Below the pieces are notes generated by a model. It was not told where the DNA came from, made no database searches, and saw only the letters and a program-made list of their open reading frames with translations. The translations under genes and the position numbers were made by a program. From Gammaproteobacteria bacterium LSUCC0112 (GTDB lineage Bacteria; Pseudomonadota; Gammaproteobacteria; Pseudomonadales; Pseudohongiellaceae), in assembly GCA_004535785.1 (NCBI GenBank), contig SPIB01000003.1:1-64000 (forward strand): a DNA stretch of 64,000 bases. Direction: 5' to 3'. This document shows, in pieces, positions 63,271 to 64,000 of this stretch (its first letter is position 1; each line of letters opens with the position of its first letter).

Positions 63271-64000
63271 TTACTTCTGACGTGGATTTTTACTGTTCTT
63301 AAGTTGCTGAAGATCAAAATCACGGATACGTTGACGGTAATGCTCAACGGTCTGCGCGGTCATAACGGAGCGGTTGTCATCCTTTAACTCTGCATCCAGT
63401 GACGACTGTACATGTTTGGCGGTAGCCAGCATCTGCTCAAACGCCAACATGTTGTTGGCCACGTTTGGCAGCGTCATAAAGAAGCACACGCCTTGTGTAC
63501 TGAAATCGCTGATGCGGTTCAGGTCAAAAGTACCGGGATTCAGCGCATTGGCAACGCTGAACAACACGGGACCGCCTTTGCGATCCGCGTGTCGGTGGAA
63601 AATTGACATCTCACCAAAACGCAGACCCGCACCCAACAACAGCGGCAACAGTTCGTCGCCTTGTATGACCGTTTTGGGCCGCGCCATCACATTGATAACC
63701 AGCACCTGACTGTAACCCGGATCCCTGTCATCTTCTTCTTGCGGCATGTCCAGACTTAACTGATTTTCACGCAGACTGCGAGCAGAAGCGGTTGTTGCTG
63801 CCCGTGTGGATGCGGCAGGTCGCGCAGCAGCTGGTTGAGTGGGCGACGCGGCACTTGGACGGCTATCACTGTACGGTGAAGTGGCAATCGGTGCGGCCGG
63901 CACGGAATCCACACCAAACCGGTGACCCGCATAAGGACTCTCGCCGTATTTGGCAATTTTCTTTTCCTGTTCAGTCAGCGGCGCGTCGTAGAGCTGCTTG
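63271..64000 (-). CDS. zipA: ZipA, cell division protein (5' end beyond window)
   Basis: The C-terminal FtsZ-binding domain is complete ('YSQVLVINVMARPKTVIQGD', 'ELLPLLLGAGLRFGEMSIFH', 'RISDFSTQGVCFFMTLPNVA'), preceded by a Pro/Ala-rich linker. The frame stays open to base 64000, so the N-terminal membrane anchor is outside the window. ZipA tethers FtsZ to the membrane. The stop is directly before the ligA start; zipA-ligA is a typical gammaproteobacterial pair. Confidence 0.92.
   Translation of the reverse strand, partial: KQLYDAPLTEQEKKIAKYGESPYAGHRFGVDSVPAAPIATSPYSDSRPSAASPTQPAAARPAASTRAATTASARSLRENQLSLDMPQEEDDRDPGYSQVLVINVMARPKTVIQGDELLPLLLGAGLRFGEMSIFHRHADRKGGPVLFSVANALNPGTFDLNRISDFSTQGVCFFMTLPNVANNMLAFEQMLATAKHVQSSLDAELKDDNRSVMTAQTVEHYRQRIRDFDLQQLKNSKNPRQK

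Overview
The window is chromosomal DNA of a gammaproteobacterium. The evidence is the zipA-ligA neighbourhood at the right end, an RfaH-type regulator paired with a MarR-type EPS regulator, and Wza/Wzb/Wzc export genes. Two large TonB-dependent receptors and a TPR-sulfotransferase would fit a marine, Cellvibrionales-like lineage, but that placement is an inference. No rRNA, tRNA or CRISPR array was recognised.

Layout. (1) 0.3-9 kb: a LysR regulator with a VanZ-like gene faces a TonB receptor, YfcC-type carrier, CocE-type hydrolase and CapA-like operon, probably for uptake and breakdown of one substrate. (2) 9-13.3 kb: a membrane protein with cytochrome b561, then sugar-nucleotide genes (UDP-glucuronate epimerase, APS kinase, UDP-glucose dehydrogenase). 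(3) 13.7-22.8 kb: a second TonB receptor with a TPR-sulfotransferase, a DUF2235 hydrolase, a serine hydrolase, a MazEF-like pair and an AEC transporter. (4) 22.9-27.4 kb: an accessory zone with decayed toxin-antitoxin (TA) genes, an apparent HicA-HicB-SecB toxin-antitoxin-chaperone operon, an H-NS-like protein and one of two paralogous 41-43 residue membrane proteins. (5) 27.6-51.5 kb: an AT-rich Wzx/Wzy-type polysaccharide locus on the minus strand (glycosyltransferases, flippase, polymerase, Fdt-type amino-sugar genes, asparagine synthetase, methyltransferases), preceded by a plus-strand manC. (6) 51.5-57.6 kb: an ops-like element, RfaH, a MarR-type EPS regulator, and Wzc, Wzb and Wza. (7) 57.6-64 kb: a HigBA pair, a lytic transglycosylase lipoprotein, a REP-associated tyrosine transposase (RAYT), an OmpW protein, LigA and ZipA.

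The most striking feature is a family of palindromic repeats built from arms GGGGTCGGAG / CTCCGACCCC. They occur at about 20 places, mostly intergenic, and are absent in intact form from about 22.9 to 53.4 kb. A RAYT at 59.4 kb sits between two of them and is the obvious candidate to have moved them. The repeats also enter coding sequence: twice in frame in ligA, once between the start codon and the Tat motif of the CapA-like protein, and at the ends of the LysR, sulfotransferase, APS kinase, DUF2235 and RAYT genes. Arms are stacked in 15-bp units, so expansion preserves reading frame.

How the genes fit together: UDP-glucose dehydrogenase and the epimerase should supply UDP-glucuronate and UDP-galacturonate, ManC GDP-mannose, and FdtA/FdtB with an acyltransferase a 3-amino-3,6-dideoxyhexose. 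The island assembles, flips and polymerises the repeat unit, and Wza/Wzb/Wzc export it. RfaH acting at the ops-like site probably allows transcription through the long minus-strand operon. The initiating glycosyltransferase and RmlA/RmlB were not found here.
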